Notes: generated from the sequence alone by a model not told the origin. A stretch of DNA of 41,797 bases from Betaproteobacteria bacterium (GCA_009925585.1 RFYK01000005.1:1-41797); one strand, 5' to 3'. Shown: positions 1 to 7,532, counted from the stretch's first letter. Program-made: numbers and translations.

Positions 1-624
1 CGCGGTGTGAGCCACAACATGAACGTGTTTGCCAACGAAAGCTTCGTTGACGAAATGGCGTTGGCTGCTGGCAAAGACCCCGTTGAGTACCGCATGGCCA
101 TGCTCGAAGGCAAGCCCCGTTTCCAAAACGTTTTGAAATTGGCAACTGAAAAAGCCGGTTACAAAAAAGGTGCTGCCAAAGGCAATGCCATGGGTGTGTC
201 GATCATGGAAGGCTATGACACTTACGTGGCAGTCGTCGCAGAAGTCAGCATCGGTGCTGACGGCGAAGTCAAAGTGGTCAAAGCCACTGTGGCCGCTGAC
301 ATGGGCATGATCGTGAACCCAGAGATTGTTGAGCAACAGATCCAGTCCAGCATCATCATGGGCATGGGTACCACCCTCAAGCATTCCATCACGTTGCAAG
401 ACGGCCGTGTTCAACAAACCAACTTCAATACATACCCCATGGTTCGTACCAACGAGTCTCCATTGGTGAACATTGTGTTGGTCAAGAGCGGCGAGAAGCC
501 TGGTGGTATCGGCGAGCCAGTCACTGCGGCCATCGTGCCTGCATTGGCCAACGCTGTTGCCAAGCTGACCGGCAAGCGTGTTCGCACATTGCCTATCACT
601 GGCAAAGCGATTCAGCAAGCCTGA
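1..624 (+). CDS. Molybdopterin-binding subunit of an IorB/aldehyde dehydrogenase-type molybdenum hydroxylase (C-terminal part)
   Basis: Reading frame 1 is open from the first base, so the start lies outside the window; about 207 C-terminal residues are visible. They match the last domain of xanthine dehydrogenase-family large subunits, which bind the molybdenum cofactor and hydroxylate aldehydes or N-heterocycles. The signature GGIGEP near the end carries the Glu that is catalytic in this family. VFANESFVDEMA and the DPVEYR stretch also fit. A second, more divergent relative lies at 14746-16899. The family assignment is firm, but the substrate cannot be read from the sequence. A strong terminator follows directly, so this is the last gene of its transcript. 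Confidence 0.88.
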   Translation, partial: RGVSHNMNVFANESFVDEMALAAGKDPVEYRMAMLEGKPRFQNVLKLATEKAGYKKGAAKGNAMGVSIMEGYDTYVAVVAEVSIGADGEVKVVKATVAADMGMIVNPEIVEQQIQSSIIMGMGTTLKHSITLQDGRVQQTNFNTYPMVRTNESPLVNIVLVKSGEKPGGIGEPVTAAIVPALANAVAKLTGKRVRTLPITGKAIQQA

Positions 625-676
625 TGCCACGTCCACTGTGTTGCCGCAAGGCAGCACAGGGTGATATGTCAATCTG

Positions 677-704
677 AAAAAGCGGGGCGTTCCCCCGCTT
701 TTTT
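677..704 (+). terminator. Rho-independent terminator after the molybdenum hydroxylase gene
   Basis: An 11-bp perfect stem (AAAAAGCGGGG at 677-687 with CCCCGCTTTTT at 93-103 of the same hundred block, i.e. 693-703) has a 5-nt loop and ends in a run of T. It lies about 50 bases after the stop codon at 624. Confidence 0.9.
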
Positions 705-744
705 CATGGGCGAAACCATTCTGGTGAGACCATCTCTGGGACGT

Positions 745-775
745 AAAAAAACCGACTGCTGTGACACAGTCGGTT
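745..775 (-). terminator. Rho-independent terminator of the binding-protein/cytochrome c gene
   Basis: On the minus strand a 9-bp stem (AACCGACTG/CAGTCGGTT, 750-758 and 767-775) with an 8-nt loop is followed by six T residues (745-750). It lies just past the stop of the minus-strand gene that ends at 796. Confidence 0.85.
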
Positions 776-795
776 GAATATGAAAGAAGCTTGAC

Positions 796-1867
796 TCAGT
801 TCTTTTGAACAGTCACCAAAAATTCAACGATGGCTTTGATTTCCTCGTCAGGCAGTATGCCGCCCCAGGTGGGCATGCCGAGGTCAGGGCGGCCTTTGGT
901 GATGGTGGAGTAAGCCACGTTTTTCCAATCGTCCTTGTAGCGCATGCTGAGCTTGCGCAAATCACGTTCAGACACAGGGCTGGCGCCATTGGTGCCATGG
1001 CAGTGAGAGCATTTGTTGTTGAAATTGGATTTCGCTTCCGCAATGGTGTCACCGCTTTCAGCAACCAGCCATTCGCGTCGGGAAGGTCTGTCAGCCACCT
1101 TGATGAAACCCGATGAGCGGTACGCAGCCGTTTTGGCTTGCAACGTGTCCAAGCGAGCATAGCGGGCTTCTGCATTTTTGCTGTTGACCTGCAAGGGTGC
1201 TTGCATGGGGAAACCGTATTTCTCGCTCAACTGCTGAATTTCAGGTTTGAGCTCTTCCAAGGCTTGGTTGATTTGGTCTTTGAGCTGTGGTTTTTCTTTG
1301 GAAACCGCCACAGCCACTTGGCCGCCCAAGCTCTCGCCAGTGATGGAGATGACTTGCCAACGGTTGCTGTAGAGGGTTTTGTTGTCAAAGCCAGCGCTGG
1401 GGCCCCATAACAAAGCAGCGTCAATCTCTTTCTTATTCAGAGCGTCGAACACTTCTTCTTGTGAACGGAAAGTGCTGGCTGTGTAGCCTTCTTTGGTGGC
1501 CAACAAAATTTGCGGAGGTGAACCATGCAACACGCCGATCTTTTTGCCTTTCAGGTCTGACAACGCACCAACCTTCACATCGTGTGGTGCCACGATGGCG
1601 TAGCTGACGGACAAAAACGCATTGCTCTTGACCAGACCTTTGACACGGTATTGCGCATCCGCCGGTAAAGCGAAATAAGCGTCACAGCCTTCCATGGTGG
1701 TTCTGAGCGCGCGGCGTTGATTGAATGACAGCCACCATACATATTCCACCGGTGTGCCAAGGCGTTTGCCGACCAATTCAGCCAGTTCGATGTACAGACA
1801 TGGTGACAGTCGCCAAGGCAGTTGCACTGAGTGCAAACTTGACGATACGGGGAAACGACTTGGACAT
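796..1867 (-). pseudogene. Quinoprotein dehydrogenase-associated substrate-binding protein fused to cytochrome c, apparently frameshifted near its 5' end
   Basis: From about 1794 downward the frame encodes a periplasmic binding-protein domain of the MoxJ/XoxJ-like, quinoprotein-associated type (AELVGKRLG, VEYVWW, LKGKKIGVLHGS). A C-terminal cytochrome c domain follows, with CSHCHG haem site and a GMPTWGG Met-ligand region. Such proteins partner PQQ alcohol dehydrogenases, and one is encoded next door. The natural start appears to be ATG at 1867: it has AGGAG ten bases upstream and encodes a signal peptide (MSKSFPRIVKFALSATALA). That frame stops at 1778 and is out of phase with the domain. The family's usual first 20-25 mature residues are also missing. 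The open frame that runs up to 1935 from a TTG encodes no signal peptide, which a cytochrome c needs. The gene is therefore either a real deletion/frameshift or carries an assembly error. Confidence 0.7.
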
Positions 1868-1877
1868 GGTGCAAATA

Positions 1878-1882
1878 CTCCT
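1878..1882 (-). promoter_or_regulatory. Shine-Dalgarno site that fixes the true start at 1867
   Basis: AGGAG on the minus strand lies ten bases upstream of ATG 1867, which opens a signal-peptide reading frame. No comparable site serves the TTG at 1935. This supports the view that the downstream binding-protein frame has lost its connection to its proper start. Confidence 0.65.
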
Positions 1883-1946
1883 GTGGTTGGATTGCAAGTT
1901 TGAAAAACAGTCAATGAATCAGGTCTGAGAAGCAATGTTCATATTA

Positions 1947-1988
1947 TGTGAAATCAACTGACAGCAAGCTGAATCTGTTGATTTCACA
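1947..1988. promoter_or_regulatory. Perfect 12-bp inverted repeat upstream of the binding-protein/cytochrome gene
   Basis: TGTGAAATCAAC at 1947-1958 is the exact reverse complement of GTTGATTTCACA at 1977-1988, separated by 18 bases. The spacer contains a smaller palindrome, CAGCAAGCTG (1962-1971). The site begins 80 bases upstream of ATG 1867, in the gap between that gene and the terminator of the alcohol dehydrogenase. It has no T-run, so it is more likely an operator than a terminator. The cognate regulator is unknown. Confidence 0.6.
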
Positions 1989-2103
1989 GCATTCTTATCG
2001 GGTCATTTTCAGTCGAGAAATCCGTCCAGCATCAAATTCAAAAAACGTTCGAAACGAAAAAAACATGCTTTGAATTTGGCACTTAAGCGAGCCGAAAAAG
2101 GAT

Positions 2104-2132
2104 AAAAAAACACCGCCCGAAGGCGGTGTTTT
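2104..2132 (-). terminator. Rho-independent terminator of the PQQ dehydrogenase operon
   Basis: On the minus strand an 11-bp stem (AAAACACCGCC/GGCGGTGTTTT) closes a TTCG tetraloop and is followed by further T residues (2104-2110). It lies about 15 bases after the dehydrogenase stop at 2148. Confidence 0.92.
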
Positions 2133-2147
2133 CAGATTGCATCAATC

Positions 2148-3827
2148 TCAGTTGAGTGCGAACACAAACAGTGTGCCGCCCTCTGGGCTGGCAGCAACCA
2201 TGCGCTCACCCATCTTGCCGAAGAAAGCAGGCATGGATTGTGTGCGACCAGACACGACAGCCACATATTGCTTGCCGTCCAAGGTATATGTCATGGGGGC
2301 AGCAGTGATGCCAGAGCCAGTGCTGAATTTCCACAGTTCTTTGCCTGTTTTGGCATCCAAAGCGCGGAATGCACCTTTGATGTCACCAGCAAAGACCAGA
2401 CCAGTTGAAGTGGTCATGGTGCCGCCGTTGAAAGGCAGTTCGTCCTTGTTGAACCAGACTTCTTTCTGTTTCACAGGATCCCATGCTTTCAAACCGCCGC
2501 CGTGGCCGCCAGGACCGACTTTGTCCAAGTCAAAGTTCACGCCCAAATAGAACTGGCCGCGCTTGTACTCTTCTTGCACGCCTTCCAAGTCCATGCACAG
2601 GTTGTTGGTGGGGATGTACACCAGACCTGTTTTGGGGTTGTAAGACATGGGCATCCAGTTTTTACCGCCAACCAAGTTGGGGCAAATGTCGCGGGCCCAT
2701 TTTTTCAAGCGAGGACGCTTTTCGTTGTTAGGTGCTTCGATAGGCATGCCTGTTTTCAGGTCGATGCCAGTGGCCCAGTTCACGCCATTGATGAAAGGCT
2801 TGGCTGAGATCAATTTGCCATTGGCACGGTCCAACACATAGAAGAAACCGTTACGGTTGGCTTGCATCACGACAGGCACTGTTTTGCCATCGATAGGCAG
2901 GTCAGCGAACACGAGTTCGTTCACGCCGTCATAGTCCCATGCATCATGGGGTGTGAACTGGTAGTGCCAAACGATGTTGCCAGTGTCGGGGTTCAATGCC
3001 ACCACAGAAGCGGTGTACAGGTTGGTGAACTTGCCAACGTCAGAAGAGTCGTTGCCACGCACGATTGCAGTCCAAGGACCTGGGTTGCTGGTGCCGTAGT
3101 AAACGAGGTTCAACTTGGGATCGTAAGAACCGATGAACCAAGCAGCGCCGCCGCCTGTTTTGCCGGTGTCACCCTTCCATGTGTCAGCATTTTTCTCGTT
3201 GCCGACGGGCACAGTGTGAGTGCGCCAGATTTCCTTGCCAGTGGCTTGGTCCAAAGCAACCAAGGCACCGCGAACACCGTATTCGCCGCCACCGAAACCG
3301 GTGATGACCATGTTCTTGACCAGTGTGGGAGGTGAAGTGATGACGGAACCTTGTGTGTAGTCAACCACTTTGGATGTCCAAATTTCTTTGCCTGTCTTGG
3401 CGTCAAGTGCAGTCACTTGTGCGTCGAGGCGGCCGAAGAAAATCTTGCCATCGTTGTAAGAAACGCCACGGCTGTTGACGTCGCAGCATGCGTACTGGTC
3501 AACACCTTTGGGCATCTCAGGAGAATATTTCCAACGGACTTCACCGGTTTTTGCGTTCACAGCAAAAACGTTCTTGGGACCGAATGAAGAAGTCACGTAC
3601 AGCGTGTCGCCAACCAAAATGGGAGTCGACTCTTGTGAGCGGTTGGTGCCCAATTGCAGCGCCCATTTCACGCTCAACTTGCTGACGTTTGCGGGTGTGA
3701 TTTGACCGGCGTTGCTGTAACGCTGGTTGCCGGTGTCACCGCCGTAAACCGGCCAGCTTTGCGCGCTTGCCAGTGAGGCAGCGCCCAAGGCGGCGGCCAT
3801 GGCAACTGATTTGATTAAAAGTTTCAT
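2148..3827 (-). CDS. PQQ-dependent alcohol dehydrogenase (methanol/ethanol family), probably lanthanide-type
   Basis: A 559-residue periplasmic quinoprotein that oxidises alcohols with pyrroloquinoline quinone and passes electrons to cytochrome c. ATG 3827 is chosen because it opens a signal peptide (MKLLIKSVAMAAALGAASLASAQ) and has AAGGA upstream; an in-frame ATG 13 codons earlier adds no signal. Repeated ALDAKTGKELW-like tryptophan-docking motifs show the eight-bladed propeller. The adjacent cysteines Cys114-Cys115 (YACCDV) form the family's vicinal disulfide. Metal/PQQ ligands appear to be Glu182, Asn248 and catalytic Asp298 in WDYDG. A further Asp300 two residues later is the position that marks lanthanide-dependent XoxF/PedH types. 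At 559 residues it is shorter than typical MxaF or XoxF (about 600). It is the last gene of the operon from 6409. The exact substrate is not predictable. Confidence 0.93.
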   Translation of the reverse strand: MKLLIKSVAMAAALGAASLASAQSWPVYGGDTGNQRYSNAGQITPANVSKLSVKWALQLGTNRSQESTPILVGDTLYVTSSFGPKNVFAVNAKTGEVRWKYSPEMPKGVDQYACCDVNSRGVSYNDGKIFFGRLDAQVTALDAKTGKEIWTSKVVDYTQGSVITSPPTLVKNMVITGFGGGEYGVRGALVALDQATGKEIWRTHTVPVGNEKNADTWKGDTGKTGGGAAWFIGSYDPKLNLVYYGTSNPGPWTAIVRGNDSSDVGKFTNLYTASVVALNPDTGNIVWHYQFTPHDAWDYDGVNELVFADLPIDGKTVPVVMQANRNGFFYVLDRANGKLISAKPFINGVNWATGIDLKTGMPIEAPNNEKRPRLKKWARDICPNLVGGKNWMPMSYNPKTGLVYIPTNNLCMDLEGVQEEYKRGQFYLGVNFDLDKVGPGGHGGGLKAWDPVKQKEVWFNKDELPFNGGTMTTSTGLVFAGDIKGAFRALDAKTGKELWKFSTGSGITAAPMTYTLDGKQYVAVVSGRTQSMPAFFGKMGERMVAASPEGGTLFVFALN

Positions 3828-3847
3828 ACAAAAAGATCCTTCAGGGT

Positions 3848-4582
3848 TTAACAAAGGGAAACACAACTAACCCGCAAGCGCATGCGCATGGTGCCGCCTT
3901 GAAACAATTTCGCCGTGGTCGGTTCGTCTCGCTCGACCTGCGCCAAACCCACGCCTGGGCAATACCATTCGCGCGACAAAATGGGGGTGGGCTTATAGGC
4001 AAATGCCGCATCGTGCCAGAGCAACATTTCCATGGTTCCATCTACGCGGACACAGTGCTCAAACTTGCCTGCGGGTGTTTGCAAAGTCGCATCCATGTCA
4101 ACCACTTTGAACACCATGGGCAGGTCTTTGTATTTGTTCAAGTAACGAAATTCAGCCGGCTTTTCGTTGCGTCGGCGTAAAAAATAAGGGACAGTGGTGG
4201 TGGTCCATGTGCTGTCGACCGCCAATGTGGCGGGCAAGACCGTGCGTGGTTCCTCGTCCATGACCGCTTGTTCTTTGCTGGGGGACTTCAATGCCACGCG
4301 GTTGATGCCCGTGCTGTCAGTGACCAGCCAGTATTCGTGACCGTTGTTGCTGCGTCTGACCCAGGCAGGGCTGCCGTCGCTCAGTTCGGCGCTGCCCAAG
4401 TTGCGAATCTCCAATGTGTGGGTGGTGGTTTTGGCGTCAGGCGCGTCATACACCGTTTCGATTTGGTAAGTCCACTTTTTGCCTGCAGCCAGTGGAAACA
4501 GTGGATTGTCCTTGGCAGGTTGGTCGCACGCAGACAAAGCCGCCACGGTGAGCATGCCGATGAGAGAAATACGCATGCTCAT
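3848..4582 (-). CDS. Predicted outer-membrane or periplasmic lipoprotein of unknown function
   Basis: A 244-residue protein with an N-terminal lipobox (LTVAALSAC), so Cys19 is the expected lipidation site. The body is beta-rich and Trp/Tyr-rich (AAGKKWTYQIET, STWTTTTVPYFLRRR) and I do not recognise a named domain. The start ATG overlaps the upstream gene's stop as ATGA, which implies translational coupling. The PQQ dehydrogenase start follows after a 20-base gap, so the two are probably co-transcribed. Its position between ExbB/ExbD-like genes and a periplasmic dehydrogenase suggests an envelope role connected to that enzyme. This is inference from context only. Confidence 0.75.
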   Translation of the reverse strand: MSMRISLIGMLTVAALSACDQPAKDNPLFPLAAGKKWTYQIETVYDAPDAKTTTHTLEIRNLGSAELSDGSPAWVRRSNNGHEYWLVTDSTGINRVALKSPSKEQAVMDEEPRTVLPATLAVDSTWTTTTVPYFLRRRNEKPAEFRYLNKYKDLPMVFKVVDMDATLQTPAGKFEHCVRVDGTMEMLLWHDAAFAYKPTPILSREWYCPGVGLAQVERDEPTTAKLFQGGTMRMRLRVSCVSLC

Positions 4583-5076
4583 TTTTCAGGCACCTGAGGG
4601 GTTGGCAAATCCATGATCTTCACTTCTTGTTCATCGCTGCCAGGGTTGAGCCAGCTCACGCCTTTGCCGTTGCCCGGCTTGACTTCAGCGGTGCCCATTT
4701 GGGGAACACCTTCGCGGCCTTTGCGCATGCCGTCAGCTATTTGCTCGTGCAGTGAGCGGGTGTAAGGCAGTCGGTATGCACGGGGTTGCAAAAAGCCTTT
4801 GCCTTCTTCGATCGGTGTCACCCAAACGTACAAGGCCCCGGGAAATTTGGCGCGAGGCTCGTCGATCAAGGCCGCGAGCATCACGAACCGCTCAGGCAAC
4901 GCATCCGTGCTGGGAATGCCCAACAAAGTGTGCACCGCTGAAAACCCATAAAAATAAAAACCACTGACGGCGATTGCCAACAGGCCTTTGAGCCAGCGAG
5001 GCCACTGTGAGTAAACCAAGGCCAGTGCGAGCAGCAATGCAATGAGTGCAAAGACAAGGATGAGGGTCAGCGTCAT
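4579..5076 (-). CDS. Membrane protein of unknown function in the ExbB/ExbD-PQQ dehydrogenase operon
   Basis: A 165-residue protein with two N-terminal hydrophobic segments (about residues 3-22 and 30-52) followed by a soluble domain of about 110 residues containing GALYVWVTPIEEGKGFLQPR. No known family is recognised. The ATG lies one base after the stop of the ExbD-like gene, and its stop overlaps the start of the lipoprotein gene, so it sits mid-operon. The C-terminal domain is probably periplasmic, and the protein could be an accessory subunit of the putative ExbB/ExbD complex. Confidence 0.75.
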   Translation of the reverse strand: MTLTLILVFALIALLLALALVYSQWPRWLKGLLAIAVSGFYFYGFSAVHTLLGIPSTDALPERFVMLAALIDEPRAKFPGALYVWVTPIEEGKGFLQPRAYRLPYTRSLHEQIADGMRKGREGVPQMGTAEVKPGNGKGVSWLNPGSDEQEVKIMDLPTPQVPEK

Positions 5077-5077
5077 G

Positions 5078-5707
5078 TTAGAAAGACTTCACTAGAGTTT
5101 TGGGGATGGTGTTGACATTGTCGACACCGCCTTCGGGGGTGACTGTAAATCGCGCCAGGGTGGCTTCTTTGCCGCGGCCTTCCAATGTGGCTTGGCCGTA
5201 GAAAACGACTTCGGCTTTGGGATTGACCTTGATGACGGACAAATTGACTTCGACGGGTTGACCGGCTCTGGGGTCGCTGCTGTCAATGTCTTTGGTCTCG
5301 TAGTAGTGGGCGTTAACCACGTATTCGCCGGGCACGATGCTGCGAATCGTCACCACCTCTTGTCGCAATGGGTTGATGACTTTGCGACCGTTCACCATGA
5401 TGGTGTTGTTTGAGTTACCTCGGTCATCGCGGTCCAAATACATCAGGTCTACTTCGCGGTTTCGAAACCACACGCTTTCGCCAGAGGGGCCCTGTACCCA
5501 CAAATCCAAATCGTTCGGATCCATGTCAGGCCATGACAGCGTGATGATGAATTCAGCTTTCGCGGGGATGTCGCCGGTTTTGGTGGCTTTGGGGTTCATG
5601 GCCAACAAGGCGATGATGAAACAAAACACGAAGGCGATCAACATGTTGAACAACATGTCGTAGAAAGGATCGACTTCGGGTTCCCGAGAAAAACGATTTT
5701 TTCGCAT
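5078..5707 (-). CDS. ExbD-like single-span membrane protein with a beta-rich periplasmic domain
   Basis: A 209-residue protein. A short cytoplasmic N-terminus leads to one transmembrane segment (about residues 17-37, DMLFNMLIAFVFCFIIALL). Asp17 sits at the start of the span, the position of the essential proton-carrying Asp in ExbD/TolR. The periplasmic part contains DLDLWVQGPSGESVWFRN (residues 66-83), reminiscent of DUF2135-type beta domains, rather than a normal ExbD domain. It follows the ExbB-like gene by 15 bases and precedes the next gene by one. The role as stator partner of the upstream protein is inferred from TM pattern and context; overall similarity to classical ExbD is low. Confidence 0.72.
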   Translation of the reverse strand: MRKNRFSREPEVDPFYDMLFNMLIAFVFCFIIALLAMNPKATKTGDIPAKAEFIITLSWPDMDPNDLDLWVQGPSGESVWFRNREVDLMYLDRDDRGNSNNTIMVNGRKVINPLRQEVVTIRSIVPGEYVVNAHYYETKDIDSSDPRAGQPVEVNLSVIKVNPKAEVVFYGQATLEGRGKEATLARFTVTPEGGVDNVNTIPKTLVKSF

Positions 5708-5722
5708 GCTGTGCCAATCGCT

Positions 5723-6409
5723 TCAGCGACCGATGATCAATCCGTGTCGCTGTGCTTGTGCGAGCAATTGGTCTGCAAAACGGTCCATGCGTGTCAGTTG
5801 AAGCCCGAGCAAGATGTTGCCAACCAACCCGACCATGGTGGTCAGCAAAGCCACGCCCAAACCCGAGGTGAGGTTGCGCAACAAGTCTTGTGCTTGGCTC
5901 GGGTCAAAGTTTTGAATTTGACCGATTTGCATGGCAAGCACTGAAAAGCCAATGACTTTGCCAAGCAAGCCCAATTTGAGTTGAACCCCATTGACCCACC
6001 ATGCGGTTGAATGAGGGCCGTGGGTTTTTTCCATCAGCACATCCAACGGTGCACCGCTGTCCTGTGGGTTGGCCGCCAACGCGGACCAGTATTCAGCCGC
6101 CCACCCTTGCGCTTGCAACAAGCCGCGCGAGCCTTGTGAAGCGGCACGCTCGAGCAAGTCTCTTTGGTGGGCCAATTCTTTGGAACGCATGCCGCACCAG
6201 AGCGTGGCCACTGCAAAAATCACAATAATGACCAACGTGATGCCGGTGGGGTCGGAGCTGATCAACAAGTGCCACACCCCTTTGATGCCGAGCAGCCAAG
6301 TTGAAAAAATAAACAGACCGACCAGAATCAACCATTCAAACCATAACGGCTCGACATCCCAATGGGGGTTGTTGGCTTTGAGGCGAGAAAAAAATGATTT
6401 CAAAAACAT
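5723..6409 (-). CDS. MotA/TolQ/ExbB-family proton channel protein
   Basis: A 228-residue inner-membrane protein with two N-terminal spans (about residues 23-45 and 53-73) and two C-terminal spans. The last two are in the conserved region LLGKVIGFSVLAMQIGQI and LTSGLGVALLTTMVGLVGN, the typical ExbB/TolQ channel signature. The family forms pentamers that use the proton motive force to drive a partner protein in the envelope. It is the first gene of a five-gene operon ending with the PQQ dehydrogenase. No TonB gene is present here. The Shine-Dalgarno site is poor (AGGTG too close to the ATG), so the start is less certain than the family. Confidence 0.82.
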   Translation of the reverse strand: MFLKSFFSRLKANNPHWDVEPLWFEWLILVGLFIFSTWLLGIKGVWHLLISSDPTGITLVIIVIFAVATLWCGMRSKELAHQRDLLERAASQGSRGLLQAQGWAAEYWSALAANPQDSGAPLDVLMEKTHGPHSTAWWVNGVQLKLGLLGKVIGFSVLAMQIGQIQNFDPSQAQDLLRNLTSGLGVALLTTMVGLVGNILLGLQLTRMDRFADQLLAQAQRHGLIIGR

Positions 6410-6475
6410 TCACCTATAGCAAATATGGGGAAGTTGCCGCTAGAACTCGCGACTGAAAGGCGACGGCAAAAGAGC

Positions 6476-6511
6476 GAGGCTGATAATAACTGAGTGCTGA
6501 GAGAGGCTGAT
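6476..6511. repeat. Direct repeat of 9 bp in the divergent promoter region
   Basis: GAGGCTGAT occurs at 6476-6484 and again at 6503-6511, 27 bases apart, between the ExbB-like gene and the divergent beta-propeller gene. It may be a tandem regulator site, or chance. The rest of 6410-6592 shows no clear motif. Confidence 0.35.
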
Positions 6512-6592
6512 CCCTCGTGACAATCAGGGTTGATGTCTTGCCCTAACATCGGTTTTGGCTCGAGAAGGTTTTTGATAGAAGGATTTTTTGTG

Positions 6593-7510
6593 ATGAAAAA
6601 GTTGCATTTTTCTGTTTGTGTTGCCATGTGTTTCGGTGTCGCTGCATCTACTGCGTTTGCCCAATCGCGTGCATATGCCACCAATGAGGGCAGCGGCTCG
6701 GTATCGGTGATTGACACCAACACCGATACGGTGATTTCCACCATCGATACCGGTGGCAAACCCCGAGGCTTGGCTTTGTGCAAGGGCAGCGACAAGTTGT
6801 TTGTCTCCGAACAAAATTCTGCACAGTTGTGGATGATTGACCCGGTCAAAGGTGAAATTGAGCAGCGTGTTCAATTGGGTGAGTCACCCGAAGCGCTGTA
6901 TTGCTCGCCAGACGGCAAATGGCTGGGCGTGGCCAACGAAGGCACCAACAGCATCAGTTTCATTGAAGTCAAATCCATGAAGTTGAAATTCTCGATCCCT
7001 GTGCATGGCAAAAACCCCGAGCACGGGGTGTTCAGAGAAGCCGACCAAGTGGATGTGCTGGATTTGCGCAAGCGCCGCCAAATTGGATCGGTCAAAGTGG
7101 GGGAAAGACCCAGAGGCATTGCGTTCACGCCCGACAGCAAACGCGCATTTGTCGCGGTCGAGAGTGGCAGCATGCTGGTGGCCATTGATGTGACCAAGCG
7201 CGAAGTGATCGGTAAACAAGCGGTGGGCAAACGCACTGCCGGCGTCATCGTTTCGCCCGATGGCGCTTATGTGTTCGCCAGCAACGGCGGGGACGCCAAT
7301 GTGTCCATGGTCGACGCCAAAACATTTGAATTGATAGAAAACATTGCCATCGGTCAACGCCCTTGGAACATGGGTTTCAGCGCCGATGGCAGCAAGTTGT
7401 ATGTGGCCGCCGGCAGAAGTGGCGCCATCAGTGTGATTGATTTGGCCAGTCGCAAAATGGTGTCTGAAATTCCTGTCGGCAAATTGCCCTGGGGTGTCGT
7501 GGCACACTAA
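6593..7510 (+). CDS. PQQ-associated YVTN-type beta-propeller protein with a shortened blade
   Basis: A 305-residue secreted protein made of YVTN-like repeats (ATNEGSGSVSVIDTNTDTV, FASNGGDANVSMVDA, GAISVIDLASRKMV). It resembles the beta-propeller proteins found beside PQQ alcohol dehydrogenases in Pseudomonas and Burkholderiales. ATG 6593 is chosen for its signal peptide (MKKLHFSVCVAMCFGVAAST) and AGAAGGA upstream; an earlier in-frame ATG at 6530 gives no signal. In the middle, PEHGVF runs straight into READQVDVLDL. The residues that normally form two strands of that blade (SPDG...VSAE type) are missing, roughly 14 residues, without loss of frame. Its exact role in PQQ metabolism is not known. 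A cytochrome b561 gene follows after 22 bases. Confidence 0.85.
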   Translation: MKKLHFSVCVAMCFGVAASTAFAQSRAYATNEGSGSVSVIDTNTDTVISTIDTGGKPRGLALCKGSDKLFVSEQNSAQLWMIDPVKGEIEQRVQLGESPEALYCSPDGKWLGVANEGTNSISFIEVKSMKLKFSIPVHGKNPEHGVFREADQVDVLDLRKRRQIGSVKVGERPRGIAFTPDSKRAFVAVESGSMLVAIDVTKREVIGKQAVGKRTAGVIVSPDGAYVFASNGGDANVSMVDAKTFELIENIAIGQRPWNMGFSADGSKLYVAAGRSGAISVIDLASRKMVSEIPVGKLPWGVVAH

Positions 7511-7532
7511 GCCCTCTTGATTGAAAGCCAAC

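Noticed and set aside
1795-1935. TTG start at 1935 for the binding-protein/cytochrome gene
   Set aside because: The added residues form no signal peptide, come from promoter DNA and are out of frame with the clear signal peptide at 1867.
6400-6849. Minus-strand open frame of 149 codons across the divergent promoter and start of the propeller gene
   Set aside because: It overlaps a signal-peptide gene with a good Shine-Dalgarno site and has no recognisable content.
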